DNA of 35,145 nt from the NCBI GenBank assembly GCA_944325585.1, contig CALVAS010000012.1:1-35145 (forward strand). Reading direction: 5' to 3'. Made by a program: the position numbers and the translations under genes. The notes under the pieces are model-generated. The model did no database searches. It saw only the letters and a program-made list of their open reading frames with translations, and had not been told where the DNA came from. This stretch comes from Candidatus Gastranaerophilales bacterium. GTDB lineage: Bacteria > Cyanobacteriota > Vampirovibrionia > Gastranaerophilales > Gastranaerophilaceae. How positions within the stretch are numbered: the first letter of the stretch is position 1; each line of letters starts with the position of its first letter. Shown here piece after piece: positions 1 through 8,168 of this stretch.

Positions 1-575
1 GCCAAAGAATTGCACGCCCGGTCTCTATTTATCCGCATAGCTATTATACCGTTTTCCCCGCCTCGTTGCTTAAAGCCTAGCTGCATATATTTAGCAACAG
101 CGCTAAACGGTCCGTTAGTAACGGCATCCAGATTGATAAAGGCAGCTTTACTATCCAGAAAATCCCGAAAGATAATAGAAAAGAGCGATTTACCAGTGAG
201 AGGGATTTTACCGTTATTTTGTGTAGGAATAGCGCATATGGTGTCGATTTTAAAGCTATGAGGTTTTCTGGTAAAAGCGGCGATACCGCAGGGCATGTCA
301 TTAAAACAAGCGAGGAGTCCGTTTTTAGTTTTAGCAGCGGCTTGCTGTATAGCGATATTAAAGATGTTATTCCAGACAGCGAGTTCGTTTTTATTAATAT
401 TCGGCATTAATTTTTCAAGATTTGTTTTTTGCTTAAGCTCCTGAAGAAAAGGTTTGTCCTCAACGCTTAGTTCGTAAATTTTTAATTCATTTGGAACATT
501 ATTCACAAAGTTTTTTGCATTAGCTATATGATACGCGCCAAAGGCCGGTGAATTATTTATGTTTGATATTTTCAT
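1..575 (-). CDS. GNAT-like acetyltransferase with N-terminal FG tag, 3' end outside window
   Basis: The minus strand is open from an ATG at 575 to the window edge (191 complete codons, no stop), so the C-terminus is missing. After a short tail (MKISNINNSPAFGAY) the protein shows features of a GNAT fold: a hydrophobic strand with 'PCGIAAF' near residue 90, a strand containing 'IDTICAIP', a Gly/Lys turn followed by a helix (GKSLFSIIFRDFL), and a final 'LGFKQRGG' block typical of acetyltransferase C-terminal strands. GNAT enzymes move an acyl group from acyl-CoA to an amine; the substrate cannot be told from the sequence. The tail with Phe12-Gly13 resembles the tails of three other proteins in this window. 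A weak AGGAT lies just before the start. It is divergent from the zinc-ribbon gene at 640. The fold call is moderate; the reading frame itself is convincing from its amino acid composition. Confidence 0.6.
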   Translation of the reverse strand, partial: MKISNINNSPAFGAYHIANAKNFVNNVPNELKIYELSVEDKPFLQELKQKTNLEKLMPNINKNELAVWNNIFNIAIQQAAAKTKNGLLACFNDMPCGIAAFTRKPHSFKIDTICAIPTQNNGKIPLTGKSLFSIIFRDFLDSKAAFINLDAVTNGPFSAVAKYMQLGFKQRGGENGIIAMRINRDRACNSL

Positions 576-639
576 ATCCTATATAAAACACAACAAGAAT
601 TTTTTTGACATTCTGCAAAAAAATATTATAAAGGAGAGT

Positions 640-1017
640 ATGATTATATTGGAGTTATTTAGAAAAAACAGAGTTTGTACGCATGACAGAGTGAAACCGG
701 ATGCGGAATTATCATATTGTCCTGATTGCGGAGAATTGATTCAAAATCAGTGGTTTTTAACCCGTTGTGCATGCTGCGGAGTAAAGTTAAAAGCAACAAT
801 TAAAAGCGGGGAGATTATTCCGGAAAATCATTTTTGCCGCAATTGCGGCGCAAGAGAATTTGTTGTGGAACGCTTGAAAAAGATTAATTTTATAGATATT
901 GATTATGCGGTTCTTGTAAAAACTGTTATAAAGCCTTCAGTTGACGAAAAAATTCAAAGCTGGGTCGATCTTAAAACATATAATGACACACAAGAATTGC
1001 TGCCGCAATTCCTATAA
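640..1017 (+). CDS. small zinc-ribbon protein of unknown function
   Basis: About 125 residues. Three Cys pairs are visible, YCPDCG, RCACCG and FCRNCG, plus an isolated Cys-Thr-His near the start, so one or two zinc ribbons are likely. Such ribbons bind nucleic acid or proteins, or simply stabilise the fold; no catalytic motif is seen. The frame is open upstream to 559, but AAGGAG at 631-636 points to ATG 640 (short 3-base spacing) or TTG 649 (better spacing) as the true start. The 3' end overlaps the convergent spmB gene by 47 bases. A second small Cys-rich protein lies at 28543-28938, with no clear sequence match between the two beyond the CxxC pairs. Function not recognised. Confidence 0.65.
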   Translation: MIILELFRKNRVCTHDRVKPDAELSYCPDCGELIQNQWFLTRCACCGVKLKATIKSGEIIPENHFCRNCGAREFVVERLKKINFIDIDYAVLVKTVIKPSVDEKIQSWVDLKTYNDTQELLPQFL

Positions 1018-1504
1018 AGTCAGCAATAAGACCTGTGAGAAGCGCATATCTGAATTTTGATATGCCGACGGCGCCAAAGTAAACTGCAAGAACATAAAAA
1101 GTTGTCTCACTTGAGCCGACCATAATTGCTGCAAGTTTCGTCGTATATGCATCCGGCCCTGCGTTGTGAGCAATATCGGAAAACACCCCTAAGGCTGCAG
1201 AACCTGAAAGTGAGCGTACTATCATAATCGGTATAACGTCCGCAGAAACGTTAAAATGTGATAAAACTGGAGCCAGAATTTCACCGATAGATTCAATGAT
1301 TCCGGATGCCCTAAACATAGAAATTCCGACAATTATTGCAACCAGATATGGAATTATATTGACTGCAACTTTAAATCCTTCTTTTGCACCGTCTGTAAAA
1401 ACTTCGTAGAGCGGTACTTTTTTGAATAATCCCAGTGTTAAAATCAGAATTAAAATAACGGGAAGAGTCCAGAGTGAAATAATGTTCATTATTTGTTGAA
1501 ACAT
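971..1504 (-). CDS. spmB: SpmB-like membrane protein (nucleoside-recognition/Gate domain)
   Basis: A 177-residue protein with about five hydrophobic segments and the SpmB pattern 'NIIPYLVAIIVGISMFRASG' followed by 'RSLSGSAALG' and 'GSSETTFYVLAVYFGAVGI'. The family shares the Gate domain of nucleoside transporters. In Bacillus SpmA and SpmB are needed for spore core dehydration, but homologues occur widely in non-sporulating bacteria, where the transported compound is unknown. The start codon overlaps the spmA stop as TAATG, and an AGGAGGTGA site lies inside the spmA 3' end, so the two are translationally coupled. Length is normal for the family. Confidence 0.88.
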   Translation of the reverse strand: MFQQIMNIISLWTLPVILILILTLGLFKKVPLYEVFTDGAKEGFKVAVNIIPYLVAIIVGISMFRASGIIESIGEILAPVLSHFNVSADVIPIMIVRSLSGSAALGVFSDIAHNAGPDAYTTKLAAIMVGSSETTFYVLAVYFGAVGISKFRYALLTGLIADFIGIAAAILVCHYMF

Positions 1505-2169
1505 TAATCTTCACCTCCTGAATTTTTTCCTGATATTTTTGATTCTGAAAAATCACGGTCAACTTTCAAATATATTTTTTCAGGTGCTTTTTGCGGAGTC
1601 CAGAATCTTTGAAATATTTTCGCAACAGCGATTGCGGATAAAAATGCAATTGTTGTAACTAAAAGTGTAGGTGCAATTATTTCTGTCGGATTTTTATAGC
1701 CTATTCCGATGAGAACAGAAATTACCGTTGCCGGAATCAGTTGGAAACCTGCGGTACTCATTGCAAGAAACATACACATTGCATTAGATGCCGATTTTTT
1801 ATCAATATTTTGTTTTTGCAGCTCTTCCATCGCTTTTATTCCGATAGGGGTTGCCGCATTGGCCAAACCAAGTGCATTTGCCGAAAAACTCATGGCAATA
1901 TCCCCGATTGCCGGTGAATTTTCGGGAATTTCATTGAATAGCCGTTTGGTGAGAGGTTTTATTATTTTTGCAATTATTTCGATAAGACCGCTTTTTTTTG
2001 CTATTTTCATCATTCCCAGCCAGAAAGCCATAATACCGATTAATGAAAACGCTACCTTAACCGATAATTCAGCGCCTGTTAAAATGGCATTCACAACGTC
2101 TGAAAGTTTACCGTTAATTGCACCGGCTATTATCGAAATTATAATCAGAAAATAGAATATATAATTCAT
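1504..2169 (-). CDS. spmA: SpmA-like membrane protein (nucleoside-recognition/Gate domain)
   Basis: A 221-residue integral membrane protein. It carries the SpmA hallmarks 'GIMAFWLGMMKIAKKSGL', 'MSFSANALGLANAATPIGIKAMEELQ' (quoted in part) and 'NAMCMFLAMSTAGFQLIPAT', which belong to the nucleoside-recognition domain. It precedes spmB in a two-gene unit with overlapping stop and start. No ribosome binding site is seen before ATG 2169; instead a promoter-like pair (TTGACG, 17 bases, TTTAAT) ends six bases before the ATG, so the mRNA may be leaderless. A cyanobacterium-like organism is not expected to form spores, so the role is more likely membrane transport or envelope-related than sporulation. 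Confidence 0.88.
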   Translation of the reverse strand: MNYIFYFLIIISIIAGAINGKLSDVVNAILTGAELSVKVAFSLIGIMAFWLGMMKIAKKSGLIEIIAKIIKPLTKRLFNEIPENSPAIGDIAMSFSANALGLANAATPIGIKAMEELQKQNIDKKSASNAMCMFLAMSTAGFQLIPATVISVLIGIGYKNPTEIIAPTLLVTTIAFLSAIAVAKIFQRFWTPQKAPEKIYLKVDRDFSESKISGKNSGGED

Positions 2170-2175
2170 AAAAGT

Positions 2176-2204
2176 ATTAAATCATCAAAGCAATTTAACG
2201 TCAA
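2176..2204 (-). promoter_or_regulatory. candidate spmA promoter, leaderless type
   Basis: Minus-strand TTGACG (2199-2204), 17-base spacer, TTTAAT (2176-2181), then six bases to ATG 2169. Transcription would start at the A of the start codon. Confidence 0.5.
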
Positions 2205-2205
2205 A

Positions 2206-2856
2206 TTATCTGTGATGATGGTGGTGGTGATGATGCGGCGGTGGCGGCGGAGGTACATGATGAATATGCGGTCTATGATAATAATATGGTCTGTAATATA
2301 GCGGCGGAAGTGTATAAATATACGGATATGTGTAGAGAGGTACAAAATCATTTGATTCGTTATAATCTTTCATTATCGCTTTATACTCATTATAATTTAT
2401 TGTATTTGGATTTGATTTATTCTGGTTATAAACTTCCGCAAGGTCATTAAATCTTTTCTGCGTATGTCTGGCCTGAGCGTTTGTGTAAGGGGTCAAGTTT
2501 TCTTCATTCCAGTTGGCACGTTCTGTGTTAACGACTTCTTTTGCACTGAGTACACCGTTTCCGTTCGTGTCTATTTCATCAAAAGTTTCCCGTAAAGTTT
2601 TGTTTTTATCCGGATTTACTGTAATGTCGCCTACAACAAAACATTTAGGAGTATTAATAGCATCGGCTGTTGTTGTATATGTTTCATAAATAAACGTAGG
2701 TGTGTAGGGAATAATTTGAGCCTCGGATTCTGCCATAGGCGCTGCTGTTGCAAGTGCAATTGCGGCTGCTCCTGCGGCTGTTTTCAGTTTGTTTGGCTTC
2801 TTGTCATTCCCTGCAAAATAAGGATTTGTTTGATACGTAACTGCTGAAATTTTCAT
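2206..2856 (-). CDS. exported EF-hand protein with Tyr/Pro/His-rich tail ending in eight histidines
   Basis: A 216-residue protein. The N-terminus is a tail with a Phe-Ala-Gly motif (NPYFAG, residues 11-16), followed by a basic stretch and an Ala-rich hydrophobic segment (about residues 27-42) that could act as a signal peptide, with a possible cleavage site near SEA-Q. The middle holds one canonical EF-hand loop, DTNGNGVLSAKE, expected to bind Ca2+. The last 45 residues are built from Tyr, Pro and His, with VPPPPPP followed by eight His and a final Arg. A ribosome binding site AAAGGGAG precedes ATG 2856. The tail suggests binding of Ni, Zn or Cu, or of heme or a surface; this is inference. 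The gene is followed by spmA after 36 bases. No named family is recognised. Confidence 0.8.
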   Translation of the reverse strand: MKISAVTYQTNPYFAGNDKKPNKLKTAAGAAAIALATAAPMAESEAQIIPYTPTFIYETYTTTADAINTPKCFVVGDITVNPDKNKTLRETFDEIDTNGNGVLSAKEVVNTERANWNEENLTPYTNAQARHTQKRFNDLAEVYNQNKSNPNTINYNEYKAIMKDYNESNDFVPLYTYPYIYTLPPLYYRPYYYHRPHIHHVPPPPPPHHHHHHHHR

Positions 2857-2890
2857 ATACTAACTCCCTTTGTTAAGACCACATGATTAT

Positions 2891-2919
2891 ATTAAATTGC
2901 TCAAAACTTTTTTTGACAA
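2891..2919 (-). promoter_or_regulatory. candidate promoter of the EF-hand/His-rich gene
   Basis: Minus-strand TTGTCA (2914-2919), 17 bases, TTTAAT (2891-2896). It gives a leader of roughly 30 bases that contains the AAAGGGAG ribosome binding site of the gene starting at 2856. Confidence 0.45.
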
Positions 2920-2963
2920 TTTATTAAAAATTCTTTACATTAATATTTTTTTTAATTAGATTA

Positions 2964-2990
2964 AAAAGGCCGGCATTAAGCCGGCCTTTT
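2964..2990 (-). terminator. intrinsic terminator after the acyl-CoA synthetase gene
   Basis: An 11-bp perfect stem (AAAAGGCCGGC with its complement, loop of 5) lies 24 bases after the stop at 3015 and is followed on the minus strand by a T-run. The A/T flanks would allow some function on either strand. Confidence 0.85.
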
Positions 2991-3014
2991 TATAATCTGA
3001 AATTTCAGAAAAGT

Positions 3015-5186
3015 TTATTTTCCGCATTCACATGTTACGGAACCGCATCCGCATTTACATCCCAATGCTTCAACAGCTTCATTCATTCTAACTTTGATAC
3101 GTCCGTCAACGGCAATACCTTCACCGGTTGATTCTGAAATCAATAACGGGTTGATATCAAGTTCGTCGATGAATTTGAAGTCGTTAACCAGTTGTGATAA
3201 TCTCAGCAATGTTTCTTTGATTTGGTCGATTTGTGCAGGTTTTGTGCCTCTTGCACCTTCTAACAATTTGTATGCTTTTACTGATTTAATCATTTCTTCT
3301 GCATCAACATCTGTCAACGGTGCAATTCTGAATGTTACGTCTTTCATAACTTCAACGAATACACCGCCAAGACCGAACATCATCATCGGACCGTATTGAG
3401 GATCTGTTGCAATACCGCAAACCATTTCACGGCTGCCTTTAACCATTTCCTGAATGATTACACCTTCCAGACCTTCAAGCAAGCCTTTTGCCTCAAGTCT
3501 TTCAAGAAGTCCTTTGTATTCTTTTCTCAATTGTTCTTCTGATTTGATGTTTACAACAACACCGCCAACGTCGGTTTTGTGTGAAGTTGTTTTTGAAGTC
3601 ATCTTCATAACAACCGGATATCCGATTGAATTTCCGAGTTCTACAACTTCTTCTTCGTTTGTTGCAAGGCCGTATTTGCAAGCACGGATTCCATAAGCCT
3701 GAAGTACGTCGATTGATTCTAATGTTGTAAGTTGTGCACGGTCTTCTGCAAGTGCATTTTTGATAATTTTTTCAACTTTAGCTCTGTCAACGTCGTAGCA
3801 TGGAATTTTGCCTTCCGGTCTTTCCATCCAGAGTCTTTGCTGATTCAATCTGTTCAAACCGTCAGCAGCTTGTTCTGCATACATAAAGAACGGCATATTA
3901 ACATTCATATCAGAAAGTTTTGAGAAGAATTCGTTCTTCGTCATAAATACGCCGATAACCGGTTTTTGCGGATTTTTAGCCTTAATTTCCATCAATGCTT
4001 CAGCAACATCAATATCTTTTAAGCCTAAGAACGGAAGATATATTGTGATAATCATATCAACATTTTCATCAGCTATAACAGTTTCAAGAGTTTGTTTGTA
4101 GTGTTCGATAGGTGCTGATGCAATCATATCTATCGGGTTCTTAACTGATGCGGCTGCGGGTAAGAAACTTCTCAATTTTTCTTTAGTTTCTTCAGAAATT
4201 TTAGCCATTTGCATTCCGTATTCGCAAACTGCGTCTGTTGCCATAATTCCGGGGCCGCCTGAGTTTGTGATGATTGCTACTCTGTCGCCTTTTGGAATCG
4301 GACAGTTAGCAAAAACTTTTGCTGTTTCAAAAAGGTTTTGAAGAGAAAATTCTCTGATAACACCTGACTGCTGCAACAATGCTGCGGCTGCTTTATCTGC
4401 ACCTGCAAGAGATCCTGTGTGAGATGATGCGGCAGAAGCTCCTGCTGCTGATCTTCCTGATTTCAATGCAAGAATCGGTTTCTTTTTAGAAACTCTTGAT
4501 GCTAATTTTCTAAAGTTAGCAGGATTTTGGATTGATTCCATATAAAGAAGAATTTGCTGAACATCATCATCATTTTCCCAGTATTCAATAGCTGTTTCAG
4601 CGTTAACATCAGCCTGGTTTCCGATTGAAATGAATTGTGCAAAACCGAGGTTGAGGTCTTTCAAGATGTTCAAAATACCGCCGCCCAATGCGCCTGATTG
4701 AGATACAAAACCGATATTTCCTCTTTCAGGAAGGCTTTCAGCGAAACATCCGTCCATTCTGATGTCGGGGTGAGTGTTTACAACGCCCAAACAGTTCGGG
4801 CCAACACATCTCATACCGTATTCTTTTAATTTTTCAACCAGTTGTTTTTCAAGTTCTGCACCTTCTTTGCCTGTTTCTTTGAAACCTGCTGTAATTATAC
4901 AAATACCTTTGATTCCTTTTTCGTGGCATTGATCAATTGTTGATAAAACAAATTTTGCATTTACAACAATGATAGCAAGATCAACTTCGCCAGGAACATC
5001 CAAAACTGTCGGATATGCCTGTAAACCTTCGATTATTCCGCCTTTAGGGTTAACAGGGTAAATTTTACCGTTGAATTTGTATTCCTGTAAGCGTTTCATG
5101 ATATCAGAACCAATGGTGTGCTCTTTTGTTGACGCACCAATAACCGCAATTGATTTCGGTTTCATGATTTTGTCTAAAATGTTCAT
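3015..5186 (-). CDS. ADP-forming acetate/acyl-CoA synthetase, fused alpha-beta type, with Cys-rich C-terminus
   Basis: A 723-residue enzyme that interconverts acyl-CoA, ADP and phosphate with the free acid, CoA and ATP, typical of fermentative energy conservation. Order of domains: CoA-binding Rossmann domain (SIAVIGAST near residue 12), succinyl-CoA synthetase-like ligase domain (RCVGPNCLGVVNT), the phospho-His site SSHTGS with His256, a flavodoxin-like domain, and a C-terminal ATP-grasp domain ('YPVVMKMTSKTTSHKTDVGG', then 'MMMFGLGGVFVEVMKDV'). Length fits the fused single-chain family. The start has AAAGGACGAG upstream. After the ATP-grasp domain the protein ends with GCKCGCGSVTCECGK, five Cys in eleven residues, which is not part of the catalytic core and looks metal- or cluster-binding. 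It may be the last gene of a unit with 5671-6294 and 5245-5652, and a strong terminator follows. Substrate acid is unknown. Confidence 0.92.
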   Translation of the reverse strand: MNILDKIMKPKSIAVIGASTKEHTIGSDIMKRLQEYKFNGKIYPVNPKGGIIEGLQAYPTVLDVPGEVDLAIIVVNAKFVLSTIDQCHEKGIKGICIITAGFKETGKEGAELEKQLVEKLKEYGMRCVGPNCLGVVNTHPDIRMDGCFAESLPERGNIGFVSQSGALGGGILNILKDLNLGFAQFISIGNQADVNAETAIEYWENDDDVQQILLYMESIQNPANFRKLASRVSKKKPILALKSGRSAAGASAASSHTGSLAGADKAAAALLQQSGVIREFSLQNLFETAKVFANCPIPKGDRVAIITNSGGPGIMATDAVCEYGMQMAKISEETKEKLRSFLPAAASVKNPIDMIASAPIEHYKQTLETVIADENVDMIITIYLPFLGLKDIDVAEALMEIKAKNPQKPVIGVFMTKNEFFSKLSDMNVNMPFFMYAEQAADGLNRLNQQRLWMERPEGKIPCYDVDRAKVEKIIKNALAEDRAQLTTLESIDVLQAYGIRACKYGLATNEEEVVELGNSIGYPVVMKMTSKTTSHKTDVGGVVVNIKSEEQLRKEYKGLLERLEAKGLLEGLEGVIIQEMVKGSREMVCGIATDPQYGPMMMFGLGGVFVEVMKDVTFRIAPLTDVDAEEMIKSVKAYKLLEGARGTKPAQIDQIKETLLRLSQLVNDFKFIDELDINPLLISESTGEGIAVDGRIKVRMNEAVEALGCKCGCGSVTCECGK

Positions 5187-5244
5187 TTCTCGTCCTTTCT
5201 TATTGCACTTTATTAAAAGCTCTCAGTCTTTTTTCGTGCGTTTT

Positions 5245-5652
5245 TTATTTACCTATATCTTCTAACATTTCGTAGTAATAATCTTCAAATTTAAAGTATG
5301 CAGTTTTTATGCGTTCCCAAAGTTTTTTGCTTTGAATTTTATCTTTGTATTCCTTTATAACACTTTCGGCTGCGCCTGGCATATCGCCTGTTTCTGATAT
5401 AAAGGCGCTTATTTTCTTATTATCTTTGTGTTCAAAATTATCAACAATATTTTGAGCATAAACTTCAATAATATTTTCGCCTTTTCTGTGCTGGGTTACA
5501 AATAAATCAAACGGTTCTTTTTTAATTAATTTTTTAAGTTCCGGAGCCGCTTGTCTAATCTGTTTTGTTGCAACTGTACCAAAGTCGCCTCTGAGAACCA
5601 GATAACCTTGGAAATTAGTGTTGTTTGAATTTGAGATGTTTTGTACTTGCAT
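5245..5652 (-). CDS. small unknown protein with N-terminal NFQG tag
   Basis: 135 residues from ATG 5652, which has AAAGGAAAG just upstream; the frame also extends 15 bases further to a TTG that I reject. The N-terminus MQVQNISNSNNTNFQGY is Asn/Ser-rich with Phe14-Gln-Gly16, matching the tails of other proteins here. The rest is a mixed alpha/beta, soluble, lysine-rich domain ending in an aromatic helix (YFKFEDYYYEML). No signal peptide, membrane segment or known motif is seen. It lies 18 bases after the radical SAM gene and 58 bases before the acyl-CoA synthetase, so it is probably cotranscribed with both. Function not recognised. Confidence 0.75.
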   Translation of the reverse strand: MQVQNISNSNNTNFQGYLVLRGDFGTVATKQIRQAAPELKKLIKKEPFDLFVTQHRKGENIIEVYAQNIVDNFEHKDNKKISAFISETGDMPGAAESVIKEYKDKIQSKKLWERIKTAYFKFEDYYYEMLEDIGK

Positions 5653-5670
5653 TTTCTTTCCTTTCAAGAA

Positions 5671-6294
5671 TTAATAACCGTTTACAATCCACTCTCTCAC
5701 TCTAAATTTTGCACCGAGTTCATTCGCAATTTTTTCGCAGGCATCAAGGTCAAGGTGTTGTCCCTTGTATCCTTCCACAACGCTTGCAACAACGGATATA
5801 TTTTCATCGTGACACGCTTTAATGAATTTTTTGACTTCCTCATATGCTTCATCGAATTTCGGACGGGAAAGTTCATTGTATTCTTCCTTTGTCGCTGCAT
5901 TAAGGCTCACCGAAAACTCATCAATAATATTTTTAAGTTCCGGAATGAGATTACGTTTGTTGACAAAGTTTGCATGTCCGTTTGTATTTACACGAATTTT
6001 AGTTGCGGGGTATTTGTTTTTAATATATTTTGCAACTTCTTTTAATACTTCAAACTTAAGCATCGGCTCACCGTATCCGCAGAAAATAACTTCTTCGGAC
6101 GGTGTTTGGTGATAAATGTTTTCAAACTGTTCTATAACATCTTTAGCAGTGGAATTTTCATCATCCAGCCAGAGTTCCTGACCTTTGACATCTGATTTGT
6201 CATTTCTCAGGCAAAAAATACAATCGTTTGTACAGCGGTTGGTTAAATTTATATAAATTTTTCCGTCTAATGTATAAACTAAAACGTTTGACAT
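5671..6294 (-). CDS. radical SAM protein, TatD-associated type
   Basis: 207 residues from ATG 6294 with AAGGAAAGG before it. The opening 'VLVYTLDGKIYINLTNRCTN' and the cluster motif CTNDCIFC (CxxxCxxC) mark a radical SAM enzyme that binds a 4Fe-4S cluster and S-adenosylmethionine. 'FCGYGEPMLKFEVLKEV' is the Gly-rich SAM-binding segment and 'IRVNTNGHAN' the following strand. The short length and opening resemble the small radical SAM family often linked to tatD; no tatD gene is in this window, so that name rests on similarity only. The reaction is unknown. It heads a likely unit with the NFQG protein and the acyl-CoA synthetase. Confidence 0.85.
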   Translation of the reverse strand: MSNVLVYTLDGKIYINLTNRCTNDCIFCLRNDKSDVKGQELWLDDENSTAKDVIEQFENIYHQTPSEEVIFCGYGEPMLKFEVLKEVAKYIKNKYPATKIRVNTNGHANFVNKRNLIPELKNIIDEFSVSLNAATKEEYNELSRPKFDEAYEEVKKFIKACHDENISVVASVVEGYKGQHLDLDACEKIANELGAKFRVREWIVNGY

Positions 6295-6313
6295 ATCTTG
6301 CCTTTCCTTACAA

Positions 6314-6342
6314 ATTATCACATGCTCAAATTTTATTTACAA
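6314..6342 (-). promoter_or_regulatory. candidate promoter of the radical SAM unit
   Basis: Minus-strand TTGTAA (6337-6342), 17 bases, GATAAT (6314-6319), preceded by TGT as in an extended -10. Start of transcription would be near 6307, giving a very short leader that begins at the ribosome binding site. Confidence 0.5.
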
Positions 6343-6367
6343 GTATAAAAGGGGAATTTTATTAACG

Positions 6368-7981
6368 TTATTTGTTGTTATTTTCGTTGCTTTTGGGGCT
6401 GTCTGCATATTCTGTTGTGCCGGGGAACTGGTCTTTGCCTGTAAGTTTTTTGGTAAGCCAGTATTGCATTTTAGGAATAAGTGTTGACAGGAACAGTGAT
6501 GAAATTATAAAGCCTGTTCCCCAGTTAAATGCATTTTTCATAAAGTTTGCTCGGCATGCTTTGTTCAAAATATCTTCGGTAATAAAGCCGTCTTTTGCTC
6601 GTTTGATGATGTCTTCAACATAATTTACCGCATCATCACGTATTCCGCTTAATTCTGCTTCCGCAACGAATTTAAATGGATTTTTTCTGTTTGATTGTTT
6701 TACTTTTGCAAACGGAATATCGTCTCTTGTTGCGACTTCAAAAAGGTTATCAAGGAATTTAGGATTATTCAGAACGCCGCCTTTAAATATACTTTCAACT
6801 TGATTTTTAGAAAGTAATTTAGCGCCTTCGACAGGAGGTTGCAAATCTGCCATCTCGGAGGCAATTGTTGAAAGTCTTGCGTAATCTTCACCTGATGTAA
6901 ATTTGGCAAGTTCTGTTAAAAATTCATCCAATTTTATTACACCGGTTTCTTTTCCGCTGAATTTGTTGTTTACAAATTCTGTTATAAGGTTTTGGTGTTT
7001 GCCTTCGTCTAAAACTTTTTGTCGGAAGTCCTCAACAGACATTTTTCCATTGCTGGTTTTTAGTAATGTTTTCAATTCATCTGTCGCATATTTGGCAGAA
7101 ACCGGATCAAGTCTGGTTTTATAACCGTTTTCCAGCTGATTAAGCCATTTGTTCACATTCGGCATATTGAACATGTAAAAATAGATTGAGGTTAAATCGC
7201 GGAACAATATTTCTGTCCGTTCATGTTTGTTTCTTGAACTTATTGCACGTCCGCCTGCGATACCAACGTCTGTTGACAAAAGCTGATATTTTGCATCATT
7301 TTCAAAGTGGTTTGCAAGAGACAAGAGTGTTTGTGTGTTCATTAATCCGCCAAAGGATGGCGTTTTGTCTTTTTTGTTTACTCTTGCAGAGTCTGACATG
7401 AAGTCGGAAATAGACGGCTTGTTTATATTTAAAAGCGGTAAATCAGAGGTTTTCTTTTGAGGAAGTTCTGATGGTTGGAAAGGTTGTTTTTTCAGCGCTC
7501 TTTTTTCGTCTTTCTTTTTGTAATATCTTGTCAGAGCCTGATTAAGTTTTGGTACGACCAATCCTACAAGGCAGTTTGCAAGAATAATACTGCTTGTTAC
7601 TTTGCCGAATTTAAATGCTGCAATTTTATTTTTTGAGATACCTGTTTGTTTGATGTAATTCTTCAACGGATTATGCAGGAAATCTTCGCCTACGTCAAAA
7701 TTCGTCTCAGGTAATTTTAACAGTTTTTTACCGACAAAATAGTCAATTAATTTGTTAAAGCCCTGTACACCGCTGAACCAAAAAACAGCACCGAGGGTTT
7801 CTTCTGTTACGCGTTCTCTTGCTTCGTGAAAACCGCCTCTTTTATGTGCCTGATAGGTCCGGCCGGATATTACTGTACTTTCAAGCAAAATTAACGGGGC
7901 TAAACCGCGGCTTGCCATTCCTTTTACAAAATGACGCGCAGTGTGATTGTTTTTAGTTATTGAGGGTTGTATCGTAGACAT
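6368..7981 (-). CDS. unknown large membrane-associated protein
   Basis: 537 residues. Hydrophobic segments are seen near residues 63-82, 126-146 and 488-506, so the protein is probably membrane-anchored with a large soluble middle part of mixed helical character. A basic, Pro-rich linker (about 152-206) leads to an internal 'TPSFGG' at residues 207-212, similar to the N-terminal tags of other proteins in this window but not at the N-terminus. No catalytic motif or known family is recognised. The region upstream of the ATG is pure A/T and has no ribosome binding site. It is divergent from another membrane protein at 8169, and both have short hydrophobic segments separated by basic loops. Function unknown. 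Confidence 0.75.
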   Translation of the reverse strand: MSTIQPSITKNNHTARHFVKGMASRGLAPLILLESTVISGRTYQAHKRGGFHEARERVTEETLGAVFWFSGVQGFNKLIDYFVGKKLLKLPETNFDVGEDFLHNPLKNYIKQTGISKNKIAAFKFGKVTSSIILANCLVGLVVPKLNQALTRYYKKKDEKRALKKQPFQPSELPQKKTSDLPLLNINKPSISDFMSDSARVNKKDKTPSFGGLMNTQTLLSLANHFENDAKYQLLSTDVGIAGGRAISSRNKHERTEILFRDLTSIYFYMFNMPNVNKWLNQLENGYKTRLDPVSAKYATDELKTLLKTSNGKMSVEDFRQKVLDEGKHQNLITEFVNNKFSGKETGVIKLDEFLTELAKFTSGEDYARLSTIASEMADLQPPVEGAKLLSKNQVESIFKGGVLNNPKFLDNLFEVATRDDIPFAKVKQSNRKNPFKFVAEAELSGIRDDAVNYVEDIIKRAKDGFITEDILNKACRANFMKNAFNWGTGFIISSLFLSTLIPKMQYWLTKKLTGKDQFPGTTEYADSPKSNENNNK

Positions 7982-8114
7982 AATTTTAAAATTTTAAAAA
8001 TATTGACAATTGGTTAAATATTCCTGAATGAAAAAATTTGCTAAATATTCAGTTTTTTTTAATAGTTTGTAACACTGGGGAATTTAAAGTTTTGTTAAAT
8101 TTTGCTGTATTAAT

Positions 8115-8137
8115 AACAAGAAAAAATTTTTCTTGTT
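8115..8137. repeat. perfect 11-bp palindrome in divergent promoter region
   Basis: AACAAGAAAAA and its exact complement around a single central A, six bases upstream of a TAAAAT hexamer (8143-8148) that could be the -10 of the gene at 8169. Placement fits an operator over the -35 position; a terminator-like role is also possible because a T-run follows. Confidence 0.45.
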
Positions 8138-8168
8138 TTTGTTAAAATGTGTGTGAAGGTGATTAATT

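Noticed and set aside
10-410. Plus-strand reading frames at the left end
   Set aside because: They lack ribosome binding sites and lie opposite a convincing minus-strand GNAT-like frame that is open to the window edge.
971-2169. spmA/spmB as evidence for sporulation
   Set aside because: Homologues are common in non-sporulating bacteria and no other sporulation gene is present; the cell envelope genes point to a diderm.
2206-2235. Eight-histidine tail as a vector-derived purification tag
   Set aside because: The His codons are mixed CAT and CAC, the tail continues a natural Tyr/Pro/His region, and it is followed by Arg, stop and ordinary chromosome.
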